37,157 nt of DNA from ZC4RG30 sp039917615 (GTDB taxonomy: Bacteria > Pseudomonadota > Gammaproteobacteria > Steroidobacterales > Steroidobacteraceae), in assembly GCA_039917615.1 (NCBI GenBank), contig JBDSJD010000007.1, forward strand, positions 1-37,157. The letters run 5' to 3'. Positions 17,285 through 25,638 of this stretch are shown here, piece by piece. Under the pieces are notes generated by a model. The model ran no database searches. It saw only the letters and a list, made by a program, of their open reading frames with translations, and was not told the origin of the DNA. Position 1 is the first letter of the stretch; the number at the start of each line of letters is the position of its first letter. Made by a program: the position numbers and the translations under genes.

Positions 17285-19855
17285 TCAGATCGTGCGCGCG
17301 ACTTCCACGCGCGAGAAGCACTCGATCTGGTCGCCAGCGCGAACATCCTGATAGTTCTTCACGCCGATGCCGCACTCGGTGCCGGCACGCACTTCGTTTA
17401 CGTCATCCTTGAAGCGACGCAGCGATTCCAGCGCACCTTCGAAAATCACCACGCTGTCGCGCAGCACACGGATCGGATTGTTGCGCTTGACGGTGCCTTC
17501 CATGATGAGACAACCCGCCACCACACCGAACTTGCTGGATCGGAACACATCGCGCACCTGCGCAACACCGACGATCGTTTCCTTGATCTCCGGCGCCAGC
17601 ATGCCACTCATGATCGCTCTCACGTCATCGATGGCTTCATAGATGATGCTGTAGTAACGCACCTCGACGCCGGTGTCCTTCATGGCCTCGCGCGCGCCGG
17701 AGTCCGCGCGTACGTTGAAGCCGATGACCCGTGCCTTCGACGATGCCGCCTGCTGGATATCCGAAGCAGTGATGCCACCGACATTCGAACCCAGCACCTT
17801 GACCTGCACTTCGTCGGTCGATAGTTTGTCGAGCGCCTGGCGCAATGCCTCGGCGCTGCCCTGCACGTCGGTCTTGATCAGCACTGGAATGATGCTGATC
17901 TTGGCGTCTTCCATCTGCGAGAACACATCTTCGGCGGTGGCCGGTGCGCGGCCGGCGACGCGGGTGTCGCGATGCCTGCTCTGGCGATGCAACGCAATTT
18001 CACGCGCCTTGCGATCGCTTTCCACCACCAGCAGGTCATCGCCGGCATTGGGTGCGCCGGTAAGTCCCAGCACCACCACCGGCATCGACGGCAGGGCTTC
18101 CTTGACGGCCTTGCCGGTCTCGTCAAACATCGCGCGCACACGTCCGAACTGTTGCCCCACCAGGATCGGATCACCGAGCTTCAGGGTGCCGCGCTTGACC
18201 AGCACGGTGGCGACGGCGCCGCGACCCTTCTCCATGCTGGATTCGATTACAACGCCAGAAGCCAGGCCGTCGCGCGGTGCCTTCAACTCCAGCAATTCGG
18301 CCTGCAGCAGGATCGCCTCAAGCAGCTGATCGATGCCCTGACCAGTCTTCGCGGAAACCTGCACGAAGATGTCGCTGCCGCCCCACTCTTCGGAGACGAC
18401 TTCATGCTTCGACAGTTCCACGCGCACGCGCTCGGAGTCGGCATCAGGCTTGTCGATCTTGTTGACAGCCACCACGATCGGCACGCCTGCGGCGCGCGCC
18501 TGCTGCGCGGCTTCGATGGTCTGCGGCATCACGCCGTCATCGGCGGCCACCACCAGCACCACCACATCCGTGGCCTTGGCACCGCGTGCGCGCATGGCGG
18601 TGAATGCAGCGTGGCCTGGCGTGTCGAGGAAGGTCACAACGCCACGCGGCGTCTCCACGTGATAGGCACCGATGTGCTGCGTAATGCCACCGGCCTCCCC
18701 GGCAGCCACCTTGGTACGGCGGATGTAGTCGAGCAGCGAGGTCTTGCCGTGGTCGACATGCCCCATCACCGTCACAACGGGCGGTCGCGGCTCAAGTGCC
18801 ACATCTTCATCGGTGACGACACCCTGGATGTCCTCCTCGATCTCGTTGTCCTTGACCAGCTTGGCTTCGTGACCCATTTCCTCGATCACGAGCACCGCGG
18901 TGTCCTGGTCGAGTGACTGGTTGATCGTGGCCATCACGCCCAGTCCCATCAGGCTCTTGATGACTTCGGTAGCCTTGACGGCCATGCGCTGCGCCAGTTC
19001 GGCCACCGTGATGGTTTCGCTGACGGCGACTTCGCGTTTCATCGGCGCCGTGGGCATCTCGAAGCCGTGCTTCTGCTCACCCTCTGGCGTAGAAGGCCGG
19101 CCGCGCATGCGGACCTTCTTCTTCTTGAAGCGCGCGGCATCACCGCCGGTAACATGTAGTTCCTGCCGTCCGTAGCGAGTGTTCTGTTCACCACGCGGCT
19201 CCGCCGCGGTGCGCGTTTCAGGCTTCTTGTGCTCTACCCGGGTCTCGGGCTTCCTGGGCTCGACCCTGGTCTCGGCGCGCGCGGGTTCCTGTGCGCCCTT
19301 CGCATCGGGCGCGCGCCGCGTACGGTCCGCATCGTCGCGCTCGCGCTGTTCCAGCGCACGGCGGCTTTCTTCGGCCTGCCGCACACGCTGCTGCTCGTCT
19401 TCGAGCCGGCGGAGATTCTCAAGATCCAGGCGCTCCTGCTCGCGACGCTCGGCTTCCACCTTGTCGGCTTCGAACTGCTGCGCCGCCTCGATTTCCTTGC
19501 GCTTCTGATCGGCCTGTTCCAGCTGGGCGCGATTCTGCTCTTCCAGCACGTCGCGCTTTACATAGGTGCGTTTGACGCGCACCTCGACGTTGACGGTGCG
19601 GGCCCGACCCTGCGTGCTCGCCATCTTCAGCTCGGTCTGGGTTTTGCGCTTGAGCGTGATCTTGTTCGGCGCGGCAGTTTCCGCGCCGCTGCCATGGCTG
19701 CGACGCAGATGCGTCAGCAGTTCCATCTTGGCGTCATCGCTGATCTTGGCATCCGCGCCAGACACGGTGATTCCGGCCTGTTCCAGCTGCACCAGCAACC
19801 GGTCCACAGGGACTTTCAATACATCGGCAAATTGCGAGACGGTGACGTCAGCCAT
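17285..19855 (-). CDS. infB: Translation initiation factor IF-2
   Basis: GTPase that brings fMet-tRNA to the 30S subunit. The 856 residues carry an IF2-N domain (1-50), a highly charged helical linker (95-230) including a short imperfect repeat of ETRVExxKP, a second IF2-N domain near 275-330, and the G domain with GHVDHGKT (365-372), DTPGH (411-415) and NKID (465-468). The beta-barrel and fMet-tRNA-binding domains follow. AGGGAG seven bases before ATG 19855 supports the start. Eighteen bases after nusA. Confidence 0.97.
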   Translation of the reverse strand: MADVTVSQFADVLKVPVDRLLVQLEQAGITVSGADAKISDDAKMELLTHLRRSHGSGAETAAPNKITLKRKTQTELKMASTQGRARTVNVEVRVKRTYVKRDVLEEQNRAQLEQADQKRKEIEAAQQFEADKVEAERREQERLDLENLRRLEDEQQRVRQAEESRRALEQRERDDADRTRRAPDAKGAQEPARAETRVEPRKPETRVEHKKPETRTAAEPRGEQNTRYGRQELHVTGGDAARFKKKKVRMRGRPSTPEGEQKHGFEMPTAPMKREVAVSETITVAELAQRMAVKATEVIKSLMGLGVMATINQSLDQDTAVLVIEEMGHEAKLVKDNEIEEDIQGVVTDEDVALEPRPPVVTVMGHVDHGKTSLLDYIRRTKVAAGEAGGITQHIGAYHVETPRGVVTFLDTPGHAAFTAMRARGAKATDVVVLVVAADDGVMPQTIEAAQQARAAGVPIVVAVNKIDKPDADSERVRVELSKHEVVSEEWGGSDIFVQVSAKTGQGIDQLLEAILLQAELLELKAPRDGLASGVVIESSMEKGRGAVATVLVKRGTLKLGDPILVGQQFGRVRAMFDETGKAVKEALPSMPVVVLGLTGAPNAGDDLLVVESDRKAREIALHRQSRHRDTRVAGRAPATAEDVFSQMEDAKISIIPVLIKTDVQGSAEALRQALDKLSTDEVQVKVLGSNVGGITASDIQQAASSKARVIGFNVRADSGAREAMKDTGVEVRYYSIIYEAIDDVRAIMSGMLAPEIKETIVGVAQVRDVFRSSKFGVVAGCLIMEGTVKRNNPIRVLRDSVVIFEGALESLRRFKDDVNEVRAGTECGIGVKNYQDVRAGDQIECFSRVEVARTI

Positions 19856-19873
19856 TGCTCTACTCCCTGTGGC

Positions 19874-21373
19874 CTATTTCTCCGCCTGAAACCAGTGTTC
19901 GCGGGCCTTCATGATCAGCGCACCGGCGCCTTCTACATCGAGCCCGTCGATATCCGCCAAATCATCAACCGCCTGCTCGGCCAGCTGTTCGCGCGTGCGC
20001 ACGCCGCGTTGCGCCAGCGCCAGCGCCAGATCCGGATTCATGCCCGTGAGCGCCAGCAGATCGTCCGATGGCATGGTGCTCTCCAGACTCTCTTCGCTGG
20101 CGATGGCCTGCGTCAGCAGCACGTCGCGGGCGCGATTGCGCAGCTCCTTGACCAGGTCTTCGTCGAAGGCATCGATCGAGGCCAGCTCGCTCACCGGTAC
20201 ATAGGCCAGTTCCTCGATGGTCGAAAAGCCTTCCTGCGCGAGGATGGTGGCAACGTCTTCGTCCACGTCCAGCGACTTCATGAACATCTGAACCAGGCGC
20301 GAGGCTTCCGATTCACTCTTGGCATCGGCGTCTGATTCGGTCATCACGTTCAGTTCCCAGCCGGTCAGCTGACTGGCCAGACGGATGTTCTGTCCGCCAC
20401 GACCAATGGCCTGCGAGAGTTTTTCTTCGGCAACGGCGATATCCATGCTGTGCGAATCTTCATCCACCACGATGGACTGCACTTCGGCCGGCGACATCGC
20501 ATTGATGACAAACTGGGCCGGATTGTCGTCGTAGGGAATGATGTCGACGCGCTCGCCGGCAATCTCGTTGGACACCGCCTGCACGCGCGAACCACGCATG
20601 CCGACGCAGGCGCCCACCGGATCGATGCGCGGCTCGTTGCTGCGCACTGCGATCTTGGCGCGGATGCCCGCGTCACGGGCGGCGCCCAGGATCTCGATGG
20701 TGCCCTGCCCCACTTCCGGCACTTCCAGCTTGAACAGCTCGATCAGGAATTCGGGCGCCGTGCGCGACAGAAACAGCTGCGGACCGCGCGGTTCGTTGCG
20801 CACATCCTTCAGGAAGGCCTTGACGCGATCCTGCGGCTTAAGCGCCTCGCGCGGAATCAGGTCGGTGCGCGAGATAAAGCCTTCCGCGTTGTTGCCCAGG
20901 TCGACAAAGATGCCATTGCGATCGACCCGCTTGACCACGCCGCTGACCAGCGTATTGATGCGGTCGCTGAATAGGTCGACCACCTGCGCACGCTCCGCCT
21001 CGCGCACCTTCTGCACCATGACCTGCTTGGCCTGCTGGGCCGCGATGCGCCCGAAGGCCACCGATTCCATCGGCTCTTCCACGAAGCCGCCCGGCTCCGC
21101 GTCCTTGCTCAGATCCAGCGCATCGTCGAGGCGCAGCTCGCGATCAGGAGTCTCGAGTTCCGTCGAATCGTCTGCGAACACCTTCCAGCGACGGAACGTA
21201 TCGTAGTCGCCTGTCTTGCGGTTGATGGCGACGCGCACGTCCCATTCCTCGCCATGCTTCTTGCGAGTGGCCGCAGCCAGCGCCGCTTCCAGCGCCTCGA
21301 AGATGATTTCCTTGTCGACTCCCTTCTCGTTGGAGACGGCATCGACAACCATCAGAATCTCTTTGTTCATCAT
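19874..21373 (-). CDS. nusA: Transcription termination/antitermination factor NusA
   Basis: Binds RNA polymerase and RNA to modulate pausing, intrinsic termination and antitermination. The 499 residues show the N-terminal polymerase-binding domain (MNKEILMVVDAVSNEKG), S1 (about 135-200), KH1 and KH2 (about 200-345, including VGACVGMRGSRV and IGRGGQNIRLAS) and two acidic C-terminal repeats as in E. coli. The start is one of two adjacent ATG codons at 21373 or 21370, overlapping the rimP stop. Two terminator-like hairpins in the operon leader are plausible targets for NusA self-regulation (inference). Confidence 0.96.
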   Translation of the reverse strand: MMNKEILMVVDAVSNEKGVDKEIIFEALEAALAAATRKKHGEEWDVRVAINRKTGDYDTFRRWKVFADDSTELETPDRELRLDDALDLSKDAEPGGFVEEPMESVAFGRIAAQQAKQVMVQKVREAERAQVVDLFSDRINTLVSGVVKRVDRNGIFVDLGNNAEGFISRTDLIPREALKPQDRVKAFLKDVRNEPRGPQLFLSRTAPEFLIELFKLEVPEVGQGTIEILGAARDAGIRAKIAVRSNEPRIDPVGACVGMRGSRVQAVSNEIAGERVDIIPYDDNPAQFVINAMSPAEVQSIVVDEDSHSMDIAVAEEKLSQAIGRGGQNIRLASQLTGWELNVMTESDADAKSESEASRLVQMFMKSLDVDEDVATILAQEGFSTIEELAYVPVSELASIDAFDEDLVKELRNRARDVLLTQAIASEESLESTMPSDDLLALTGMNPDLALALAQRGVRTREQLAEQAVDDLADIDGLDVEGAGALIMKAREHWFQAEK

Positions 21374-21915
21374 TTCTTGTTACCTCGACGCTTCTTGCGC
21401 GACCAGTCCGGTGCGAGGCGGGTCTTGCCCACCTCGTCATACCGCACCGTCACCACCGACTCATCCACATTCAATGCAAATTCCCCGTCATCAGCGCGCG
21501 TAAGTTCACCAGTGAACCTGCGTCTGCCGTCGCGGGCTGCAGTAACCTCCACGTGCACGCGCTGCCCGACATGGCGTCGGTAGTGCGCAACCGTGCGTAG
21601 CACCCGGTCCGCGCCTGGCGAAGACACCTCCAGCTGATACGGCACAGCAATCGGGTCTTCCACATCCAGCAGCGCCGACAGCTCGCGGCTGACACGCTCG
21701 CAATCTTCCACACCGATGCCATCGAAGGCGCGCGTGCCATCATCCGGCAGCGCTGCCGTTGCAGCTGGCATCTTCCCGTCCGGCCAGTCGACATACACAC
21801 GAAGCGTTGCTTCGGAATGCGTCGCCGCATATTCGATATCGACCAGCTCGTACCCCAGTCGCGCGAGCAATGGCTCGGTCAGTGCTATCAGGCTTTCCCG
21901 CAATGACTCGACCAC
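21370..21915 (-). CDS. rimP: Ribosome maturation factor RimP
   Basis: Required for 30S maturation. The product has the two RimP domains, with YELVDIEY, CERVSRELSALLDVEDP and YQLEVSSPGADRVL as hallmark segments, and a basic C-terminal tail. The longest frame begins at a TTG (21939), which would be upstream of the ribosome-binding site. GGGGAGG lies just before a GTG at 21915, giving about 181 residues starting VVESLRESL, which I prefer. It overlaps nusA by a TGA/ATG junction. Confidence 0.94.
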   Translation of the reverse strand: MVESLRESLIALTEPLLARLGYELVDIEYAATHSEATLRVYVDWPDGKMPAATAALPDDGTRAFDGIGVEDCERVSRELSALLDVEDPIAVPYQLEVSSPGADRVLRTVAHYRRHVGQRVHVEVTAARDGRRRFTGELTRADDGEFALNVDESVVTVRYDEVGKTRLAPDWSRKKRRGNKK

Positions 21916-21941
21916 CAATCCTCCCCGCCGGGCGGACAAAC

Positions 21942-21963
21942 AAAAAAGGGCCCTATCGGCCCT
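21942..21963 (-). terminator. Rho-independent terminator-like hairpin 2 in the rimP leader
   Basis: On the minus strand a 6-bp stem (AGGGCC/GGCCCT) with a GATAG loop is followed by six T residues counting the stem end. It lies 27 bases upstream of the proposed rimP start and thus in the 5' leader, where full termination would block the operon. Confidence 0.65.
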
Positions 21964-21970
21964 CTATCCA

Positions 21971-21994
21971 AACAAAAGGCCCCACTCGGGGGCC
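21971..21994 (-). terminator. Rho-independent terminator-like hairpin 1 in the rimP leader
   Basis: A 6-bp GC stem (GGCCCC/GGGGCC) with a 5-base loop is followed on the minus strand by TTTTGTTT. It lies 15 bases before the second hairpin. Together they may end transcription from the accessory genes upstream or act as leaky terminators of the rimP operon. Confidence 0.65.
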
Positions 21995-22039
21995 CATCGT
22001 GCAGAACATCACCCGCCTGACCCTCCAAGCGGGACCGGG

Positions 22040-22068
22040 ATTCTAGGGCCAGAAGGTCCGCCCGTAAA
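22040..22068 (-). promoter_or_regulatory. Candidate promoter for the rimP-nusA-infB operon
   Basis: Minus-strand TTTACG (22063-22068, four of six) and TAGAAT (22040-22045, five of six) with 17-base spacing. The transcript would begin near 22033 and run through both terminator-like hairpins before rimP. Confidence 0.5.
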
Positions 22069-22127
22069 CCCCTGCGGGGGCTGAAATTTCCTCGTCCGGC
22101 ATGGCCGAAGCGCGCTCGCCGGTCTGG

Positions 22128-22943
22128 TCAGCGCGGGTTGGCGTGGAAAGTGTCGTCCACCATGTTGGACAGATCCTGCTCCACGCAGGGCGCGGGCTCG
22201 GCCATTTCGACATCCGAGAGAACCAGCCGCCGCGGACGTGGTTGCCACGGTTCCGCCAGCACGGTGGGATCATCGACGCGGAAGCGGTAATCGATCTCGT
22301 TACCGCGGCGTGTAAGCCACTCTGTGACCTTCAATGCGGGCGAGTGAAACGCGCCATCGTCGGTCAGCCAGGTCAGCTCGTTGAAATTGGTTGTCTCTAC
22401 AACAAGCGTGTCGCCGTCCCAGCGGCCAGTGGCGTCGCCGAGGTAGCTCTCGCTGTCATCCGCGCGACGAACACCGGTGCGCAGCGGCACGATGCGAAAG
22501 AACGGTCCGGAGACATCCTCATAGAGGAACACAACTTCGCGCGCGGTCTGCACAATCTTGTCTGGCGGACCGATACGCGGCACACCCGGAGGCTGACAAC
22601 GCAGCACGCCGTCTTCTTTCTGCTGCCGCTTGCGCAGATCTTCTACCCGCGCTGCGAACTGCGGCAGGTAACGTGGCCGTTCAGGAGCTTGGCGCACCGC
22701 TGCGGGAGCGGGCGCAGCGGTGGCAGGTGTGCGCGCGACAGCGGGCGCACAGCCGGAAACACACAGCGACCCATCCGCCCGTTGCTGCGGCTGCAGGAAG
22801 TCGATGCCACCGCCGTTGTCCCAGATACCGTTGAGATCGGGGTGTCCATCGGAAAGACGTGGCGTCGTGGCCGGTGCCGCAGCCAGCGTGAGGCCAGTAA
22901 GCAGCGCCGACAGCAGCGTGCCGCAGGCGGACCGCGCGCTCAT
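22128..22943 (-). CDS. Secreted protein of unknown function, GDTLVV family, copy A
   Basis: A 271-residue exported protein with a signal peptide (about residues 1-22, ending AAA). After a proline/alanine-rich linker it carries CQPPGVPRI, an FxRIVPLR segment, GRWDGDTLVVET and SPALKVTEW. The same ordered motifs occur in the products at 23393-24178 and 30131-30997, so these are three paralogues. I recognise the pattern only from uncharacterised proteins of soil and steroid/aromatic-degrading bacteria. It overlaps the DUF6152 gene upstream by ATGA, so the two are probably made together. Function unknown; a beta-rich fold is a guess. Confidence 0.8.
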   Translation of the reverse strand: MSARSACGTLLSALLTGLTLAAAPATTPRLSDGHPDLNGIWDNGGGIDFLQPQQRADGSLCVSGCAPAVARTPATAAPAPAAVRQAPERPRYLPQFAARVEDLRKRQQKEDGVLRCQPPGVPRIGPPDKIVQTAREVVFLYEDVSGPFFRIVPLRTGVRRADDSESYLGDATGRWDGDTLVVETTNFNELTWLTDDGAFHSPALKVTEWLTRRGNEIDYRFRVDDPTVLAEPWQPRPRRLVLSDVEMAEPAPCVEQDLSNMVDDTFHANPR

Positions 22944-23362
22944 CGAGCAGCTCCGGGGTCTTCGGCACCTGGCACACGCGCAAACTGGATTTCCCGACCA
23001 TCAACCAGCTTGAGGACCAGCATGTAGCCCAGCGTCACCGTGCCGTTGCGTGCCGGATAGGCCGTGATATGCACGGGCTTGCCATCGCCAAGCAATTCCT
23101 GCCGCGACAATCCCGCCTTTCGCATCATCGCAACCGGCAGCGATTCCAGCTTGTAGGTGAGCAGACTGCCCCCAGACTGCTTCACATCCACGTAGACATA
23201 GGTGTGCGGATTCACCCAGTCCACCCGCGATATCACGCCGGTGATCTCGAAATTCTTCGCAACGTCGAACTGACCCGCCACCGAGTGATGCGCCTGCGCG
23301 CAGAGCGGCATGAACACTGACGCAATCGCTGCGATCCACGATCCTGCGATTCTCCGCTGCAT
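22940..23362 (-). CDS. DUF6152 family exported protein
   Basis: A 140-residue protein with a clear signal peptide (MQRRIAGSW... cleaved after AQA) followed at once by HHS, the hallmark of DUF6152 proteins, and then the conserved VxWVNPHTYVYVDV strand and GDGKPVHITAYPARNG. Two ATG codons lie upstream in frame, but GGAG six bases before ATG 23362 and the signal peptide favour this start. Its stop overlaps the next gene by four bases. DUF6152 has no known role; a small beta-barrel in the periplasm is likely. Confidence 0.85.
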   Translation of the reverse strand: MQRRIAGSWIAAIASVFMPLCAQAHHSVAGQFDVAKNFEITGVISRVDWVNPHTYVYVDVKQSGGSLLTYKLESLPVAMMRKAGLSRQELLGDGKPVHITAYPARNGTVTLGYMLVLKLVDGREIQFARVPGAEDPGAAR

Positions 23363-23392
23363 CACCATCTCCAGTTGCAACATCCGCCCCTG

Positions 23393-24178
23393 TCACTGAA
23401 AACCGGTGCGTCCCTCTGCGTCCACCGGGTTGCGGTCATTTTCAGCGCAGACGAATTCCAGCAGGTTCCAGTCGCGCTGGCGCTTGAAGGTGTAGGTGGA
23501 GGTAGAAGGCTTCTCCAACGCCAGCGGATCCTCCATGGTCGTCTCCACGGTCAGCGTGTCCGGATCGCCGGCCTTGAGTGCGAAGCGTTCTGTGATGTGC
23601 AGTTTGTCGCTGTGCTTCATGCCCGTGGCAAGCGCGGTGATCGTCTTGATGCCGATCGTATCGACCACCAACGTCTGGCCCTCCCAGTGGCCGATCGAAT
23701 GGCCGAAGATCCCGCCATCCCAGTCGTCGGGGTGACCGCGCCCGTCGGTGAAGATTGTGCGCGACTGCATCCAGGCCTCGTGCAGCGTTGTCACGCGACC
23801 TGGAGTGAACAGGAACTCTATCGGATACTGAGCCGTACCCATCATGCGCGGCATGCCCGGCGGCATGCAGTTCGACGTTTCGCGGACTGCCTCACCATTG
23901 TTCGCGCTGGTTGCCTTCACCCAGGCCTCGTATTTCGTGCGGTACTCGCCCTTTAGCTGGAGGGGCGGGGACGGAGAACGGCCAGGCACCCACACGCCGC
24001 CCCAGTCCGGTAGTTTGTCGAGAGCGGCATAGGAGCCCTTGGGCCAGGCAGCGCCCTTGCCCGGGGCAGCCGCTGCGGCCGGGACTGCCTGTCCAGCTCC
24101 AACCGTACCGCATGCCGTAAAAACGAAGGCCATCAGGACCAGCCGCAACGGCATTGCCGCACTGTTTTTGATACTCAT
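23393..24178 (-). CDS. Secreted protein of unknown function, GDTLVV family, copy B
   Basis: 261 residues. The N-terminus is a signal sequence with a Cys at residue 22 (FTAC), an imperfect lipobox, so it could be a lipoprotein. The mature part has CMPPGMPRMM, RTIFTDGRG, GHWEGQTLVVDT, KLHITERF and a C-terminal FVCAEN segment, in the same order as the other two copies. GAGG five bases before ATG 24178 supports the start. First gene of the minus-strand trio and divergent from two DUF6152 genes. Function unknown. Confidence 0.8.
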   Translation of the reverse strand: MSIKNSAAMPLRLVLMAFVFTACGTVGAGQAVPAAAAAPGKGAAWPKGSYAALDKLPDWGGVWVPGRSPSPPLQLKGEYRTKYEAWVKATSANNGEAVRETSNCMPPGMPRMMGTAQYPIEFLFTPGRVTTLHEAWMQSRTIFTDGRGHPDDWDGGIFGHSIGHWEGQTLVVDTIGIKTITALATGMKHSDKLHITERFALKAGDPDTLTVETTMEDPLALEKPSTSTYTFKRQRDWNLLEFVCAENDRNPVDAEGRTGFQ

Positions 24179-24210
24179 CTTGACCTCATATGCCGGCCCG
24201 CCGCCGGTAG

Positions 24211-24218
24211 GTTATAAT
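24211..24218. promoter_or_regulatory. Overlapping divergent -10 elements between the two DUF6152 clusters
   Basis: A perfect TATAAT reads on the plus strand (24213-24218) and a near-perfect TATAAC on the minus strand (24211-24216). Neither has a good -35 at 16-18 bases, so they may need an activator. Only 81 bases separate the divergent start codons. Confidence 0.4.
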
Positions 24219-24259
24219 TGCTGCAGAATGATCTCATATACAGCGAATTGGGGTGCGAA

Positions 24260-24685
24260 ATGAAGGTGCGGTCCATCGTCGCGGTGTTCGCCATGGCAGC
24301 CATCGGGTCTGCCGCGCTCGCTCATCACTCTTTTGCCATGTTCGACCAGGCCAAGCGCACGGAGCTCAAGGGGAAGGTCACTGAATTCCAGTGGACCAAT
24401 CCCCATGCGTTCATCCACATGGATGTCCCGGGTGCCGATGGCAAGACCGAGTCATGGGCAATCGAGCTCAACAGCCCCAACAACCTCAAGCGGCAGGGCT
24501 GGAGATCGACCAGCTTGAAACCCGGCGATGCGATCACGCTCGTCACCTCCCCGCTGCGCGATATGACCACCCACAAGGGCGGGCTGTTCGTGAGGCTCAC
24601 TCTGGCTGATGGCACTGTACTCGGGGAGTCGCCCAACGCGCGCTCTGGACCTATCAACGTGCCGACGCTTCCTCCCCCGAATTAG
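24260..24685 (+). CDS. DUF6152 family exported protein
   Basis: A 141-residue protein starting MKVRSIVAVFAMAAIGSAALA with a signal peptide and then HHSFAMFD. Conserved VTEFQWTNPHAFIHMDV and a C-terminal GGLFVRLTLADGTVLG. GGGGTG a few bases before ATG 24260 supports this start over an ATG 42 bases upstream in frame. It shows close similarity to the next gene, with which it forms a tandem pair separated by 14 bases. Role unknown. Confidence 0.85.
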   Translation: MKVRSIVAVFAMAAIGSAALAHHSFAMFDQAKRTELKGKVTEFQWTNPHAFIHMDVPGADGKTESWAIELNSPNNLKRQGWRSTSLKPGDAITLVTSPLRDMTTHKGGLFVRLTLADGTVLGESPNARSGPINVPTLPPPN

Positions 24686-24699
24686 TCCTGGCGGTAATC

Positions 24700-25125
24700 A
24701 TGAAAAACCATTTCCCCATAATTCTTTCATCTGCCCTCCTGATCGTGCCGGCACTTGGCGTGGCCCATCACTCCGGGGCGATGTTCGATGGCGCCCGCAC
24801 CCAGACCCTCGAGGGCGTGGTCACCGAGTTCAACTGGGTCAACCCACACAGTTCGTTCAAGGTCGACGTGGCAGGTGCCGACGGCAAGCATGAAATCTGG
24901 GCGGTCGAGATGAGCACGCCGCAGAACCTGGTTCGTGATGGCTGGAAACGCACCACCCTCAAGCCAGGCGACAAGTTGACCGCCGTGGTGCGCCCGATGC
25001 GCAACGGCCAGCCCGGTGGCTCCTACGTTTCGGTTACGCTGCAAGACGGCACGAAACTGGGCGGCAACAGTGCCGCAACGAACACTCCCACCACGGCGCC
25101 GGCCGCGGGAACCGCCAGTTACTGA
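24700..25125 (+). CDS. DUF6152 family exported protein, tandem paralogue
   Basis: 141 residues, signal peptide followed by AHHSGAMFDGA. The core VTEFNWVNPHSSFKVDV, GADGKHEIWAVEMSTPQNL and WKRTTLKPGDKL repeats, residue by residue with few changes, the preceding gene, indicating a local duplication. A short Thr/Ala/Pro-rich tail ends the protein. Probably exported to the periplasm. Role unknown. Confidence 0.85.
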   Translation: MKNHFPIILSSALLIVPALGVAHHSGAMFDGARTQTLEGVVTEFNWVNPHSSFKVDVAGADGKHEIWAVEMSTPQNLVRDGWKRTTLKPGDKLTAVVRPMRNGQPGGSYVSVTLQDGTKLGGNSAATNTPTTAPAAGTASY

Positions 25126-25131
25126 GGATTT

Positions 25132-25147
25132 GCGCGCCCCTGCGCGC
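25132..25147. terminator. Short GC hairpin after the DUF6152 pair
   Basis: GCGCGC, a CCCT loop, and GCGCGC form a 6-bp stem seven bases after the stop codon. No T tract follows, so termination is uncertain. The rest of the 96-base gap to the cupin gene shows no other clear signal. Confidence 0.25.
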
Positions 25148-25221
25148 TGCAAGTTCTCGGCTGGCGGTCTGTCGATGACTCTGCAAGTCGCCGACCACTC
25201 TCCATCTCGGCTGTAAGATCC

Positions 25222-25638
25222 ATGGCCATCAATGAAATTCGCGCCGGCGACCGCGTACTAGCGCGGCACATCCCTGCCGCGGAAGCCTGGGGCGCTGGCC
25301 TCAAATTCTTTTCCGGCGACGGCGACTATGTTCAAGCCGGAACCTGGGGGTATGGAGCCGGAAAGGAGCTGCTTCCCCACATCCACAACACTGTTCCGCG
25401 CACCGCTCAATGGACCCAGGAGGTCATTTACGTGCGCAAAGGCAGCTTGCGCGCGTTCGTATACGACAGGTTCGAATCACTGGTGGCGGAGGTTGATGTC
25501 GGACCAGGCGACCTGCTCGTGTTGCTGGAAGGCGGACACGGCTACCGGATTCTGGAAGACGGCACGGAAGTCCTCGAGATAAAGAACGGGCCATATGGCG
25601 GTGCTGAGGTGGACAGGCGAAGGTTTGTCGGCAAATGA
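25222..25638 (+). CDS. Cupin-fold protein of a sugar cassette
   Basis: 138 residues with a predicted double-stranded beta-helix: HIHNTVPRTAQWTQEVIYVRKG carries histidines and Glu of cupin motif 1, and GPGDLLVLLEGGHGYRILED motif 2. Similar small cupins occur in surface-sugar gene clusters, where the substrate is usually not known. Its stop overlaps the methyltransferase start by ATGA. It uses AGG/AGA arginine codons (for instance GACAGG near the end) more than the core genes. Could be an isomerase, epimerase or metal-binding enzyme; the sequence does not decide. Confidence 0.75.
   Translation: MAINEIRAGDRVLARHIPAAEAWGAGLKFFSGDGDYVQAGTWGYGAGKELLPHIHNTVPRTAQWTQEVIYVRKGSLRAFVYDRFESLVAEVDVGPGDLLVLLEGGHGYRILEDGTEVLEIKNGPYGGAEVDRRRFVGK

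Noticed and set aside
21916..21939. TTG start for rimP
   Set aside because: It lies before the GGGGAGG sequence, which is better placed for the GTG at 21915.
22069..22079. CCCC/GGGG hairpin with TTT on the minus strand
   Set aside because: Only four base pairs, and it borders the proposed -35 of the rimP promoter.
22000..22127. A tRNA upstream of rimP
   Set aside because: No cloverleaf with a TTC-type T loop and acceptor pairing was found in the 22,000-22,127 region on either strand.
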